This document shows, one piece after another, positions 33,648 to 47,500 of a stretch of 64,000 nucleotides of DNA. Source of the stretch: Thioalkalivibrio sp. ALMg11. Its GTDB lineage: Bacteria; Pseudomonadota; Gammaproteobacteria; Ectothiorhodospirales; Ectothiorhodospiraceae. Each line of letters opens with the position of its first letter. Positions within the stretch are counted from its first letter, which is position 1. Under the pieces are notes generated by a model. That model was not told the DNA's origin. It was given only the letters and a program-made list of their open reading frames with translations, and did not search any database. The translations under genes were made by a program, and so were the position numbers. The stretch is taken from assembly GCF_000377905.1 (NCBI RefSeq), contig NZ_KB898871.1:345001-409000 (forward strand), in the 5' to 3' direction.

Positions 33648-33690
33648 ACGCCCACTTTTTGGGAGAGGGGTGGGTGTGCCCATCCGCTGA

Positions 33691-34951
<1,261 letters not shown>

Positions 34952-34974
34952 TTTCGACTTTCCTATTCAACTGA

Positions 34975-35241
<267 letters not shown>

Positions 35242-35295
35242 TAAGGCTGAGCGAGTCCCGAGGTTCCCTCCACTCGTCCAACCTGAGGTAGCAGG

Positions 35296-35766
35296 ATGAA
35301 TATCAATCTGACCATCATTGGCCAGCTGCTCGCGTTCAGCGTCTTCGTGTGGTTCACGATGCGCTACGTCTGGCCGCCCATATCCGCCGCCCTGGAAGAA
35401 CGTCGCAAGAAAATTGCCGACGGTCTGGCTGCAGCGGAACGGGGCGAGAAAGAGCAGGAGCTCGCCCAGGAGCGTGCGACCGAGGTCCTCAAGGAGGCCA
35501 AGCAGCAGGCCAACGAGATCGTGGCCTCTGCGCAGAAGCGCGCCAACGACGTGGTTGAGGAAAGCAAGTCCACGGCCCACGAAGAAGGCGAACGCATCAA
35601 GCAGGCAGCCCACGCCGAGATCGAGCAGGAGATCAACCGCGCGAAGGAAGATCTGCGCAAGCAGGTTTCCGAGCTGGCGGTTGCCGGTGCCGAGCAGATC
35701 CTGGCCAAGGAAATCGACGCCAAGGCGCACGGCGATCTGCTCAAGAAGCTCTCGGCCAAGCTGTAA
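35296..35766 (+). CDS. atpF: F0F1 ATP synthase subunit b
   Basis: This 156-residue peripheral-stalk subunit has an N-terminal membrane helix ([19 protein letters not shown]) and a long charged coiled coil to the end, the normal single-b form that dimerises. It starts with ATG after GAGGTAGCAGG. atpH follows after 9 bases. Confidence 0.97.
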   Translation: MNINLTIIGQLLAFSVFVWFTMRYVWPPISAALEERRKKIADGLAAAERGEKEQELAQERATEVLKEAKQQANEIVASAQKRANDVVEESKSTAHEEGERIKQAAHAEIEQEINRAKEDLRKQVSELAVAGAEQILAKEIDAKAHGDLLKKLSAKL

Positions 35767-35775
35767 GGAGACATT

Positions 35776-36312
35776 ATGTCAGACCTGATTTCGGTCGCCC
35801 GACCCTACGCTCGCGCAGCTTTCGAGCGGGCCCGCGAGGCCAACGATCTCGCCGGCTGGGCCGAGCAGCTCGAATTGCTGGCGGCAATCGCCCGCGATTC
35901 GCAGATGCACAGTCTCCTCTCCAACCCGCGGGTCCCGCGGCCGGACCGGGCACAGCTCGTGCTCGACGTGGCCGGTGACAAGGTCGGGCCCGAGGCGGGG
36001 AACCTGGTTCGCCTGCTGGCCGAAAACGGCCGCCTGCCGGCCCTCCACGCCGTGAGCGAAGCCTTTGCCGAATTGAAGGCCGCGGCCGAGCACCGCGTCC
36101 ATGCCGACGTGACCGCCTTTCGTAAGCTCACCCAGGCGCAGGAGACAGAGATCCACGACGCCCTGGCCAAGGGCCTGGGCTGCGAAGTCGATCTCGAGCA
36201 TTCGGTCGACAGCGCCCTTCTTGGAGGGGCCATCATCCGCGCCGGCGACCTGGTAATCGACGGCTCCGTGCGAGGCCAGCTGAACCGCCTGGCTGCCAAT
36301 TTGAGTCGCTAA
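35776..36312 (+). CDS. atpH: F0F1 ATP synthase subunit delta
   Basis: This 178-residue protein connects the b-dimer stalk to the top of the alpha3beta3 head. The N-terminal [18 protein letters not shown] and the C-terminal [24 protein letters not shown] are the two conserved ends of the family. It lies between atpF and atpA as usual, with an AAGGAG ribosome-binding site. Confidence 0.97.
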   Translation: MSDLISVARPYARAAFERAREANDLAGWAEQLELLAAIARDSQMHSLLSNPRVPRPDRAQLVLDVAGDKVGPEAGNLVRLLAENGRLPALHAVSEAFAELKAAAEHRVHADVTAFRKLTQAQETEIHDALAKGLGCEVDLEHSVDSALLGGAIIRAGDLVIDGSVRGQLNRLAANLSR

Positions 36313-36325
36313 GAGGATATTTAAC

Positions 36326-37867
<1,542 letters not shown>

Positions 37868-37879
37868 CGGGAGCACGCA

Positions 37880-40175
<2,296 letters not shown>

Positions 40176-40188
40176 GGAGTAAGGCGTT

Positions 40189-40608
40189 ATGCCCATGACT
40201 ATGCATGTGGATGTGGTCAGTGCGGAGGAGTCGATCTACTCCGGTTTGGCCCTGATGATCGCCGCACCCGCCGAAGGGGGCGAGGTCGGCGTGTATGCCG
40301 GGCATACGCAGATGCTCGCCCGGCTGAATCCGGGCGAACTGCGCATCCTGGAAAAGGAAGGCGCGGAGCCGCAGCCGGTGTTCGTGTCCGGCGGCATCCT
40401 CGAGGTTCAGCCGTACCACGTGACCGTTCTGGCGGACACCGCGGTGCGTGCCAAGGACCTGGACGAGGCCGAGGCCCTCGAGGCGAAGAAGCGTGCGGAG
40501 GAGGCCCTGGCCAACTCCAAGGCGGATTTCGACTACGCCAAGGCCCAGGCCGAGCTGGTGGAAGCCGCCGCTCGCTTGCAGATGATCCAGAAGTTGCGTC
40601 GGAAATAA
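40189..40608 (+). CDS. atpC: F0F1 ATP synthase subunit epsilon
   Basis: This 139-residue protein joins gamma and the c-ring and can inhibit ATP hydrolysis. It has the N-terminal beta-sandwich ([27 protein letters not shown]) and a C-terminal pair of helices rich in Ala, Glu and Lys. It is the last gene of the operon, followed by a terminator. Confidence 0.97.
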   Translation: MPMTMHVDVVSAEESIYSGLALMIAAPAEGGEVGVYAGHTQMLARLNPGELRILEKEGAEPQPVFVSGGILEVQPYHVTVLADTAVRAKDLDEAEALEAKKRAEEALANSKADFDYAKAQAELVEAAARLQMIQKLRRK

Positions 40609-40638
40609 TCCGGCAAGCTGCAACGGATGACTTACGCT

Positions 40639-40670
40639 AAGGGCCAACCATCTCGGTTGGCCCTTTATCA
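40639..40670 (+). terminator. Intrinsic terminator of the atp operon
   Basis: An 11-base perfect stem, AAGGGCCAACC / GGTTGGCCCTT, with a 5-base loop is followed by a short T-rich run. It lies between atpC and glmU. Some read-through into glmU is possible, as glmU starts only 9 bases later. Confidence 0.85.
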
Positions 40671-40678
40671 TTGTACCC

Positions 40679-42070
40679 ATGCCTGAAACCAAGCCTCTTC
40701 ATATCGCGATACTCGCAGCCGGCAAGGGCACGCGCATGCGTTCGCGTCGACCGAAGGTCCTGCAAGCCCTCGCCGGCCGTTCCCTGCTGGCCCATGTCCT
40801 GGAAAGAGTCTCGGCGCTGGACGCAGCCGCCTGCCACGTGGTCGTGGGCCACGAGCAGGAACGGGTGCGGGCGGCGTTCGCCGATTCCGCGCAAGCCCTG
40901 AACTGGGTCGACCAGGGGGAGCCCCGCGGAACTGGCCACGCAGTGTTCCGCGCCCTAGAAGAAATCCCGGACGCCGCACAGGTCCTGGTGACCTATGGCG
41001 ACGTGCCCCGCATTCCGATTGCTGACCTTGTGGCCTGTGCCGGCGGCGACGGCGTCACGGTGCTGGCCGCCCGGGTCGTAGATCCGGCTGGCTACGGGCG
41101 ACTGATTCTTGATTCGTCGGGTCAACTCGAGCGGATCGTCGAGGACAAGGAGGCCAGTGCGGGTGAGCGTGCCGTCGACCTGATCAATACGGGTGTCCTG
41201 GCCGCCCCCGCGGGTGACCTGCGGCGATGGCTGGCGGCCTGTGAACCGCCGGCTAACGGGCCACGCGAGTGGTACCTTACCGACGTGGTGGCGGAAGCGC
41301 GCGCCGATGGATATGCCGTCGGCGTGGTCGAAAGCGGGGATTCGGCGGCAGTACTCGGGGTGAACGACCGCGAGCAGCTGGCGTTGCAGGAACGTTTATT
41401 CCAAGCGGCGCTGGGCTCGGCGTTGATGCGCGAGGGTCTCGGGCTTGCCGACCCCGCGCGGCTGGATGTGCGCGGTGTCCTCAATTTCGGGCGCGACTGC
41501 CAGATCGATGTGAACGTCGTGATCGAGGGCTCGGTGACCCTAGCGGACGATGTTTATATCGGGCCCGGTTGCGTGCTGCGGGACTGCGACATCGGGTCCG
41601 GCACGCAGATCGCGGCCCATTGCGTCCTCGAGGGGGTGCGGGTTCATGCAGAGGCACGGATCGGGCCGTTCGCCCGCCTGCGGCCGGGCACCGAACTGGG
41701 GACCGGGGCGCGCGTCGGCAACTTCGTCGAGATCAAGAATGCCACCTTGGGTCCCGGGGCCAAGGCCAACCACCTGACATACGTCGGCGACGCCCATGTG
41801 GGCGCCGGTGCCAATCTGGGCGCGGGCACCATAACGTGCAACTATGATGGCGCCAACAAGCATCGCACCGAAATCGGCGAACGCGCCTTTATCGGCTCCA
41901 ATACGGCATTGGTTGCGCCGATCCGCATCGGGGACGACGCGACCGTTGGCGCAGGGTCGACCCTGTCCGACGACGTCGAGGCGGGGGCTCTTGCGCTGAC
42001 TCGCGCCCGACTCCGCGCGATCCGCGACTGGCCGCGCCCGAAGAAGAGCGGTAACCACAAGGAGAAGTAA
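40679..42070 (+). CDS. glmU: Bifunctional GlmU (GlcN-1-P acetyltransferase / GlcNAc-1-P uridyltransferase)
   Basis: GlmU makes UDP-GlcNAc for peptidoglycan and lipopolysaccharide. The N-terminal uridyltransferase domain has LAAGKGTRMRS (residues 12-22) with RPKVLQ. The C-terminal left-handed beta-helix acetyltransferase domain (from about residue 250) shows hexapeptide repeats and the catalytic stretch NFVEIKNATLGPGAKANHLTYVGD. Length 463 is normal. It is followed by glmS after 3 bases. Confidence 0.97.
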   Translation: MPETKPLHIAILAAGKGTRMRSRRPKVLQALAGRSLLAHVLERVSALDAAACHVVVGHEQERVRAAFADSAQALNWVDQGEPRGTGHAVFRALEEIPDAAQVLVTYGDVPRIPIADLVACAGGDGVTVLAARVVDPAGYGRLILDSSGQLERIVEDKEASAGERAVDLINTGVLAAPAGDLRRWLAACEPPANGPREWYLTDVVAEARADGYAVGVVESGDSAAVLGVNDREQLALQERLFQAALGSALMREGLGLADPARLDVRGVLNFGRDCQIDVNVVIEGSVTLADDVYIGPGCVLRDCDIGSGTQIAAHCVLEGVRVHAEARIGPFARLRPGTELGTGARVGNFVEIKNATLGPGAKANHLTYVGDAHVGAGANLGAGTITCNYDGANKHRTEIGERAFIGSNTALVAPIRIGDDATVGAGSTLSDDVEAGALALTRARLRAIRDWPRPKKSGNHKEK

Positions 42071-42073
42071 TCG

Positions 42074-43924
42074 ATGTGCGGTCTGGTTGCAGGCATTGGC
42101 GAACGAAACCTGGTCCCGGTCCTGGTCGAGGGTCTGCATCGACTGGAATACCGCGGCTATGATTCCGCTGGGGTGGCCGTGGTCAACGCCCATGCCCTGT
42201 CGGACGTGCGCGCCATCGGCAAGGTCGCAGCCCTGCAGCAACGGATCCACACCGCGGGGCTGGAGGGGCCGGTGGGCATCGCCCACACGCGCTGGGCCAC
42301 GCACGGCGCCCCCACCGAAGAGAATGCCCATCCCCACCGTTCGCGCGACGGCCGCGTGGCCATCGTGCACAACGGCATCATCGAGAACCACGCAGACCTG
42401 CGTTCCCGGCTCGACGCCGCCGGTTGGCCCTGCGTATCGGCGACCGACAGCGAGGTCATCGCCCATCGTCTCGAGCAGGCCCTTGCGGCAGGGTCGTCGC
42501 CGCTGGAGGCGACGCGCAGCGCCTGCGCCGAGCTTCATGGGGCCTACGCGATTGCGGCGGTCTTTGCCGATTTCCCCGACGAACTGATCGTTGCCCGTTC
42601 CGGGAGCCCGGTCCTCCTGGGCCTGGGTATTGGCGAGACCTTCGCCGCCTCCGACGTGCAGGCCCTGCTTCCGGTCACCCAGCGGTTCGTCGACCTCGAA
42701 GACGGCGACATCGCCCGGCTTACGCGCGACGGAGTGGAGATCCAGAACGCCCGCGGAGAACCGGTCGAGCGCGGCATCCGCGAGAGTCGTTGCCAGGTCA
42801 GCATCGCCGACCGTGGCGAGTACCGCCACTTCATGCTCAAGGAGATCTACGAGCAACCCCACGCCCTGGAGCAAACGCTGTCCGGCCGCCTGGGCGACAC
42901 TGGCATCCTCGAGAACATCCTCGGGCCCGGTAGCGACGAACGTTTGGCCGATGTCGCCGCCGTTCAGATCGTTGCCTGCGGAACGAGTTATCATGCCGGC
43001 ATGGTCGCGGCCCACTGGATCGAGGAACACCTGGGCCTTCCGGCCCGGGTCGAAGTCGCCAGTGAATATCGCTACCGGCGCCACGTCCTCGCCCCGGGCA
43101 CCCTGCTGGTTGTGATCTCGCAGTCCGGCGAGACTGCCGATACCCTGGCGGTCCTGCGTCAGTCCCAGGAGGAGCCGTTCCTGGCGCGCCTGGCCATCTG
43201 CAATGTCCCCGAAAGCACCATGGCACGGGCGGCTGACCTGGTCCTCATGACGCATGCCGGCCCCGAGATCGGCGTTGCCTCCACCAAGGCGTTTACCACC
43301 CAATTGGCGGCTCTGGCCATCCTGGTCCTGTTGCTGGGTCAGGTCGCTACCGCCGCCCGTATGCCCGCCGCCGAGCGGGCCGATGCGGTCGCGGCCCTGC
43401 GCAGTCTGCCCGAACAGGTGGCTCGTATCCTCGCGCTCGACACGCCGATCGCCCGAATTGCCGAGGATCTCCTGGAGCGCCAGCATGCGTTGTTCCTCGG
43501 GCGTGGGGCGTATTTCCCGATTGCCCTGGAAGGCGCGCTGAAGCTGAAGGAAATCTCCTATATCCACGCCGAGGCCTACCCCTCCGGTGAGCTGAAACAC
43601 GGTCCGTTGGCGCTCGTGGATACCGAGATGCCGGTGGTGGCGGTCGCCCCGGACGATGCCCAGCTGGAGAAACTGTCCAGCAACCTCCAGGAAGTACGGG
43701 CCCGGGGCGGGCAGCTGATCGTCATTGGCGAGTCCAACGCGGCGCGCGCGCTAGCACCCGAAGACACCTGGGTCGGTCTCCCGCAGAACGAGGCCCTCAG
43801 CCCCTGGCTGGCGCCAATTCTGTTCACGGTCCCGCTACAGTTGCTGGCTTATCACACGGCCGTGCTGAAGGGCACCGACGTGGATCAGCCGCGCAACCTC
43901 GCCAAATCGGTGACCGTGGAGTAG
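42074..43924 (+). CDS. glmS: Glutamine-fructose-6-phosphate aminotransferase
   Basis: GlmS converts fructose-6-phosphate and glutamine to glucosamine-6-phosphate, the step that feeds GlmU. The 616-residue protein begins MCGLVAGIGE, with the N-terminal nucleophile Cys exposed after Met removal. It has LEYRGYDSAGVAV and the glutaminase residues HTRWATHG, then two SIS domains (from about residue 295) with CGTSYHAGMVA and ISQSGETADT, ending in KSVTVE. glmU and glmS adjacent to the atp operon is the classic gammaproteobacterial order. Confidence 0.98.
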   Translation: MCGLVAGIGERNLVPVLVEGLHRLEYRGYDSAGVAVVNAHALSDVRAIGKVAALQQRIHTAGLEGPVGIAHTRWATHGAPTEENAHPHRSRDGRVAIVHNGIIENHADLRSRLDAAGWPCVSATDSEVIAHRLEQALAAGSSPLEATRSACAELHGAYAIAAVFADFPDELIVARSGSPVLLGLGIGETFAASDVQALLPVTQRFVDLEDGDIARLTRDGVEIQNARGEPVERGIRESRCQVSIADRGEYRHFMLKEIYEQPHALEQTLSGRLGDTGILENILGPGSDERLADVAAVQIVACGTSYHAGMVAAHWIEEHLGLPARVEVASEYRYRRHVLAPGTLLVVISQSGETADTLAVLRQSQEEPFLARLAICNVPESTMARAADLVLMTHAGPEIGVASTKAFTTQLAALAILVLLLGQVATAARMPAAERADAVAALRSLPEQVARILALDTPIARIAEDLLERQHALFLGRGAYFPIALEGALKLKEISYIHAEAYPSGELKHGPLALVDTEMPVVAVAPDDAQLEKLSSNLQEVRARGGQLIVIGESNAARALAPEDTWVGLPQNEALSPWLAPILFTVPLQLLAYHTAVLKGTDVDQPRNLAKSVTVE

Positions 43925-43962
43925 TGCGCGGGGCCCAAACCGTTCATTCCATCAGGACACGC

Positions 43963-43991
43963 TTGTATTCGCGCCCGGGGTTCGCTAGATT
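43963..43991 (+). promoter_or_regulatory. Candidate promoter for the small gene at 44028
   Basis: TTGTAT (43963-43968) and TAGATT (43986-43991) are spaced by exactly 17 bases and lie 36 bases upstream of the start codon. Each hexamer matches four of six consensus positions. Confidence 0.5.
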
Positions 43992-44027
43992 CTTGCGCGC
44001 TCGAATAACCTGTCACAGGAGTACCTT

Positions 44028-44324
44028 ATGGATCAGCAAGAGCTCAACAATCGCTGCGTCACCCTGTTCCAGTCCCCGCGAATCCAGACCAAGCTGTGGA
44101 ACCCCCGCATGTTCTGGGAAGTCGGCCGCAAGCTGAATACCAACCCGGACGAACTGACCGAGCCGAAGGTCGACCTGTGCGAGCTGGAGGTCATGCTCTC
44201 CGCTGCTGCCTACGAGCCGTCGAAGTGCGCCGACAACCTGAACCAGCGCGAGGCCGGCCGCGCCGACTTCATCCGTCGCGCGGTCCAGTCCGGCCAGCGC
44301 CCGTTCCTGCGCCGCGCGGCCTGA
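44028..44324 (+). CDS. Small uncharacterised protein, 98 residues
   Basis: I do not recognise this protein. It is 98 residues, charged and apparently soluble, without signal peptide or membrane segment. It has three cysteines, at about positions 9, 51 and 67 (NNRCVTLF, VDLCELE, PSKCADN). It has a CAGGAG ribosome-binding site, a candidate promoter 36 bases upstream and a strong terminator just downstream, so it is a complete one-gene transcription unit. Codon choice resembles highly expressed neighbours such as atpA. It is not DsrC or TusE: the C-terminal CxxxxxxxxxxC arm is missing. Confidence 0.85.
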   Translation: MDQQELNNRCVTLFQSPRIQTKLWNPRMFWEVGRKLNTNPDELTEPKVDLCELEVMLSAAAYEPSKCADNLNQREAGRADFIRRAVQSGQRPFLRRAA

Positions 44325-44350
44325 TCCACTCCCGGATCATCGCCCGCCAG

Positions 44351-44380
44351 GACCCGGCCTCGTGCCGGGTCTTTTCGTTT
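44351..44380 (+). terminator. Intrinsic terminator after the small gene
   Basis: A perfect 8-base stem, GACCCGGC / GCCGGGTC, with a 5-base loop is followed by TTTTCGTTT. It lies 27 bases after the stop of the 98-residue gene. Confidence 0.88.
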
Positions 44381-44403
44381 GGGCCTCGCCAAACCTGCTT
44401 TTG

Positions 44404-44588
44404 CACCACAAAGGAGGACACGAAGGGCGCGGAGAAAGCAGGCCACGATCCACGAGGATCCGCATCATGTGGGTAAGGGCTGCTTCGAGCCGCCAGACAG
44501 GCGCTCGGCCCCAGCCTGGCTACCGTCCCCGTCCTTCTATGCTTCCCGTGCAGCACGACAGCATGTCTCCGTGTCCTCCTCTGTGGTG
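44404..44588. repeat. MITE-like element with CACCACA(A/G)AGGAGGACAC termini
   Basis: The gap from 44325 to 44651 has no gene beyond the terminator. A sequence beginning CACCACAAAGGAGGACACGA (44404) and ending TCCGTGTCCTCCTCTGTGGTG (up to 44588) forms terminal inverted repeats of about 22 bases with only two mismatches, enclosing roughly 140 bases without coding potential. The termini match those of the element at 10776-10973, so the two appear to belong to one dispersed non-autonomous family. A possible secondary palindrome is GATCCACGAGGATC (44447). Confidence 0.7.
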
Positions 44589-44651
44589 TATTCGACATTC
44601 TTCGTGCAAACCGCCCTTGACCTTCATTGTGGGCATGCATGTGGTCGAACC

Positions 44652-45098
44652 CTATTGGCCGCGGGCCTCCAGCCAGAAGGTGACCGGACCGTCGTTAGTC
44701 AGACTGACCTGCATGTCTGCCCCGAAACGTCCACTGGCCACAGGCTCATGGCGTTGGCCTGCCCGCCGTACCAGCCACTCGAACAGCGCTGCACCGTGCT
44801 CGGGGCTTGCCGATCCGGAAAAGCTCGGCCGCATACCCTTGCGGGTATCGGCTGCCAGGGTGAACTGGGGCACCAGCAGCAGCCCGCCTCCGGTCTCGCC
44901 CAGGCTCCGGTTCATTCGGCCCGCCGAGTCCGGGAATACCCGGTATCCTAATAGCCGGTCGAGCATCCGTTCCGCGCTCGCCTCGGTGTCGGTCGGCTCC
45001 ACGGCCACCAGGGCCACCAGGCCGTTCCCGATCACCCCGACGTCGTCCCCGTCGATGGCGACCCGGGCCGCGCTTGCGCGCTGGATCAGTGCGATCAC
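44652..45098 (-). CDS. dtd: D-aminoacyl-tRNA deacylase
   Basis: Dtd removes D-amino acids mischarged onto tRNA. The 148-residue protein shows the active-site strands LVPQFTLAADTRKGMRPSF and NDGPVTFWLEA, and the N-terminal ALIQRASAARV. The GTG at 45098 gives the normal family length. Its start overlaps the stop of pip (GTGA), so the two are translationally coupled. Longer frames upstream belong to the pip region read in another frame. Confidence 0.95.
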   Translation of the reverse strand: MIALIQRASAARVAIDGDDVGVIGNGLVALVAVEPTDTEASAERMLDRLLGYRVFPDSAGRMNRSLGETGGGLLLVPQFTLAADTRKGMRPSFSGSASPEHGAALFEWLVRRAGQRHEPVASGRFGADMQVSLTNDGPVTFWLEARGQ

Positions 45099-46081
45099 GC
45101 CTGCCGCCTGCCGGTTCCGGGCTCGACGCGCCCGGACAATTCCCCTGCCAGTCGGTCCGTGGCGGCGACCAGCCGGCGCACGATGCCCGGCTCTGCCGCC
45201 GAGTGTCCGGCATCCGGCACGATCTCCAGCTGTGCCTGGGGCCAGGCCTGGTGCAGGGCCACCGCCTGATTGACCGGACACACCACGTCGTAGCGCCCGT
45301 GCACGATGGTGCCGGGAACCCCCTGCAGCCGGCCGGCATCGCGCAATAGCTGATCGGGTTCCAGGAAGGTGTCGTGAATGAAATAGTGGCACTCCAGCCG
45401 GGCGAGGCTCACGGCCACATCCGGCGCCTCGAAGTGTGCGATCACGTCGTCGTTCGGGATCAGGCAGGAGGTGCGCCCCTCCCAGCCCGACCAGGCGCGG
45501 GCCGCCGCCTCGCGCACCGCGCGGTCGTCGGCGGTCAGCCGTCGATAGTAGGCGCCCACCATGTCGTCCCGCTCGCCCTCGGGGATCTGCGCCTCGTACT
45601 CGGCCCAGGCCTCCGGAAACAGCCGGTCGGCCCCCGATTGGTAGAACCATTGGATATCCTGCGGGCGGCACAGGAAGATCCCGCGCAGCACCAGGCCCAG
45701 GATCCGCTCCGGGTGTTTCTGGGCATAGGCCAGCCCGAGGGTCGAGCCCCAGGACCCGCCAAATACCACCCAGCGCTCGATCCCCAGGTGCTCGCGCAGG
45801 CGCTCAATGTCCGCGACCGCGTGCCAGGTCGTGTTCGCCTCGAGGCTTGCGTGCGGGGTCGAGCGTCCACAGCCGCGCTGGTCGAACAACACGATGCGGT
45901 AGCGTTCCGGATCGTAGAAGCGGCGGTGCCAGCTTTCGCAACCCGAGCCCGGTCCGCCATGCAGAAACACGACGGGTATCCCCTCCGGATTGCCGCATTC
46001 CTCGAAGTACAGCTCGTGGCCGTCGCCAACCTGCAGGCGACCCATACCGTGGGGCTCGATCTCGGGATACAGCGCGTCCAT
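45095..46081 (-). CDS. pip: Proline iminopeptidase (S33 family)
   Basis: Pip is an alpha/beta-hydrolase that releases N-terminal proline from peptides. The 328-residue protein starts DALYPEIEPHGMGRLQVGDGH and has the oxyanion motif HGGPGSGC, DQRGCGRS and the nucleophile elbow GGSWGS with Ser110. The catalytic Asp and His lie in GRYDVVCP and DAGHSA. It is cytoplasmic and co-transcribed with dtd. Confidence 0.95.
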   Translation of the reverse strand: MDALYPEIEPHGMGRLQVGDGHELYFEECGNPEGIPVVFLHGGPGSGCESWHRRFYDPERYRIVLFDQRGCGRSTPHASLEANTTWHAVADIERLREHLGIERWVVFGGSWGSTLGLAYAQKHPERILGLVLRGIFLCRPQDIQWFYQSGADRLFPEAWAEYEAQIPEGERDDMVGAYYRRLTADDRAVREAAARAWSGWEGRTSCLIPNDDVIAHFEAPDVAVSLARLECHYFIHDTFLEPDQLLRDAGRLQGVPGTIVHGRYDVVCPVNQAVALHQAWPQAQLEIVPDAGHSAAEPGIVRRLVAATDRLAGELSGRVEPGTGRRQA

Positions 46082-46169
46082 GGAAGCCCTCCGGGCAAAA
46101 CCCCGAGTGTCGCCAAAACGCAGCGTGGGCGAAACCCTTCGGGCTCTGCCCGCAACCGCCGATCAGGCC

Positions 46170-46481
46170 CTACTCCGGGTCCTCGATTACCCGCCCGCGA
46201 TAGATGCGCCGCTTGTGCGCAGTCCGGTTTATTCCTTGTGCCCCTTCTCCCGGTTCCGCCTTCGCGGGTGATGGTGTTTGCAGATACCCCGTTCCCTCCA
46301 GCTGGCTGCGCAGGGTCAGCGCCGCCGCCTGGACCATGCTCGACTGCGAGCGTGCGGCGTAATCGAGCATGGCCTCCATGAAGTCCGGGTCGCTAACCGA
46401 CAGCCGTGCTACCGCGGGGAATTCGGCGCGCAGGTTCCGCCGAAGTTCGGCGGCCAGGCTGAGGCTCTTGCGGTCGTGCAT
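46170..46481 (-). CDS. Small hypothetical protein, 103 residues
   Basis: I do not recognise this protein. With the ATG at 46481 (MHDRKSLSLAAEL), preceded by GGGGGA, it is 103 residues. The N-terminal two-thirds is predicted helical (RRNLRAEFPAVARLSV, MEAMLDYAARSQSSMV), and the C-terminal third is a basic, proline-bearing tail (TAHKRRIYRGRVIEDPE). There is no signal peptide. It could be a nucleic-acid-associated or regulatory protein, but that is only composition-based. It lies upstream of pip in the same direction and is divergent from the TtcA-like gene. Confidence 0.62.
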   Translation of the reverse strand: MHDRKSLSLAAELRRNLRAEFPAVARLSVSDPDFMEAMLDYAARSQSSMVQAAALTLRSQLEGTGYLQTPSPAKAEPGEGAQGINRTAHKRRIYRGRVIEDPE

Positions 46482-46711
46482 CGGGTCCCCCGGGTGGGCG
46501 TAGGCTTCTCCGTCTCCATGCAAGCGGGGTGCCACGGCGAGACCCCAACCATCCGTCGCCCCGGCGCACTCATGGTGGCAGCCCCTGCCCCGTGCGTGCG
46601 CGGAGGGTGTTCATCCCTGGTGCACGGGAGGCGCGGTGTGCACCGAAATCCTGCGCCACCATTGCGGGTTGGGCTTGCGTGCAGCCGACCGCCGGCCTAT
46701 GTTGCGGGCCC

Positions 46712-47500
46712 ATGGAGACACCCGCCGTTCCTGCCTCGATTCGCCGCCTCGCCGGCCGTGCCATCGCCGACTTCGACATGGTCCGCGAGGGCGACCGCAT
46801 CCTGGTGGGCCTGTCCGGCGGCAAGGACTCGCTGACCCTGCTGTGGCTGCTGCACAACCTCGCGCGGCGGGCCCCGGTGCGCTTCGAGGTGGGGGCGGTT
46901 ACCATCAATCCCGAGATCGAGGGCTTCGAGCCGCAGCGGCTGATGGACTACCTGGGCAGCTATGGGATCCCCTATCACTTCGTGTCCGAGCCGATCGCCG
47001 AGCTGGCCGACGCGCACATGGACAACGACTCGTTCTGCTCCTTCTGCTCGCGAATGAAGCGCGGCTTGATGTATCGCACGGCGCGCGAACACGGCTACAA
47101 CGTGCTCGCGCTGGGCCAGCACCTCGACGACCTGGCCGAGAGCTTCATGATGAGCGCCTTCCATGGCGGCCAGCTGCGTACCATGAAGGCCCACTACGCG
47201 ATCGACGCCGGGGACCTGCGGGTGATCCGCCCGCTGGTCTACGTGCGCGAGCGCCAGACCCGCGACTTTGCCGCGGCGGCGGGGCTGCCGGTGATCCTCG
47301 ACAACTGCCCGGCCTGTTTTGCCATGCCGACCCAGCGCGAGCACATGAAGCAGCTGCTGGCGCAGGAGGAGGCGAGCCACCCGCGGCTGTTCCGCAACCT
47401 GCGCACTACCCTCAAGCCGTTAATGACCGAGGGCGGCATTCCCCCGCGAGGCCTGGCGCCTGCCGCCACCCATCAACCCGAAGCCTCTGGACATGGTTAG
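46712..47500 (+). CDS. TtcA-like PP-loop tRNA thiolation enzyme
   Basis: This 262-residue ATP pyrophosphatase is of the TtcA/TtuA group, which thiolates tRNA with an iron-sulfur cluster. The PP-loop SGGKDS is at residues 35-40. A CxxC pair (Cys109, Cys112) sits in SFCSFCSRMKRG and a second (Cys199, Cys202) in NCPACF; GQHLDDLAES is also characteristic. E. coli TtcA (about 310 residues) is longer, and its third cysteine lies in a different context. This may therefore be a distinct subfamily, and I leave the symbol blank. I chose the ATG at 46712; no strong ribosome-binding site precedes it. The acyltransferase gene overlaps its 3' end. Confidence 0.85.
   Translation: METPAVPASIRRLAGRAIADFDMVREGDRILVGLSGGKDSLTLLWLLHNLARRAPVRFEVGAVTINPEIEGFEPQRLMDYLGSYGIPYHFVSEPIAELADAHMDNDSFCSFCSRMKRGLMYRTAREHGYNVLALGQHLDDLAESFMMSAFHGGQLRTMKAHYAIDAGDLRVIRPLVYVRERQTRDFAAAAGLPVILDNCPACFAMPTQREHMKQLLAQEEASHPRLFRNLRTTLKPLMTEGGIPPRGLAPAATHQPEASGHG

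Noticed and set aside
41540-43600. Long open frame antisense to glmU and glmS
   Set aside because: Same explanation: GC-driven absence of stops opposite firmly identified genes.
44028-44324. Small gene after glmS as a DsrC or TusE sulfur-carrier
   Set aside because: The conserved C-terminal cysteine arm of DsrC/TusE is missing and the sequence does not show the family's motifs.
46129-46155. Hairpin-like GGGCGAAACCCTTCGGG between pip and the 103-residue gene
   Set aside because: It can form small stems but has no T tract and no clear match to the other repeats; too weak to annotate.
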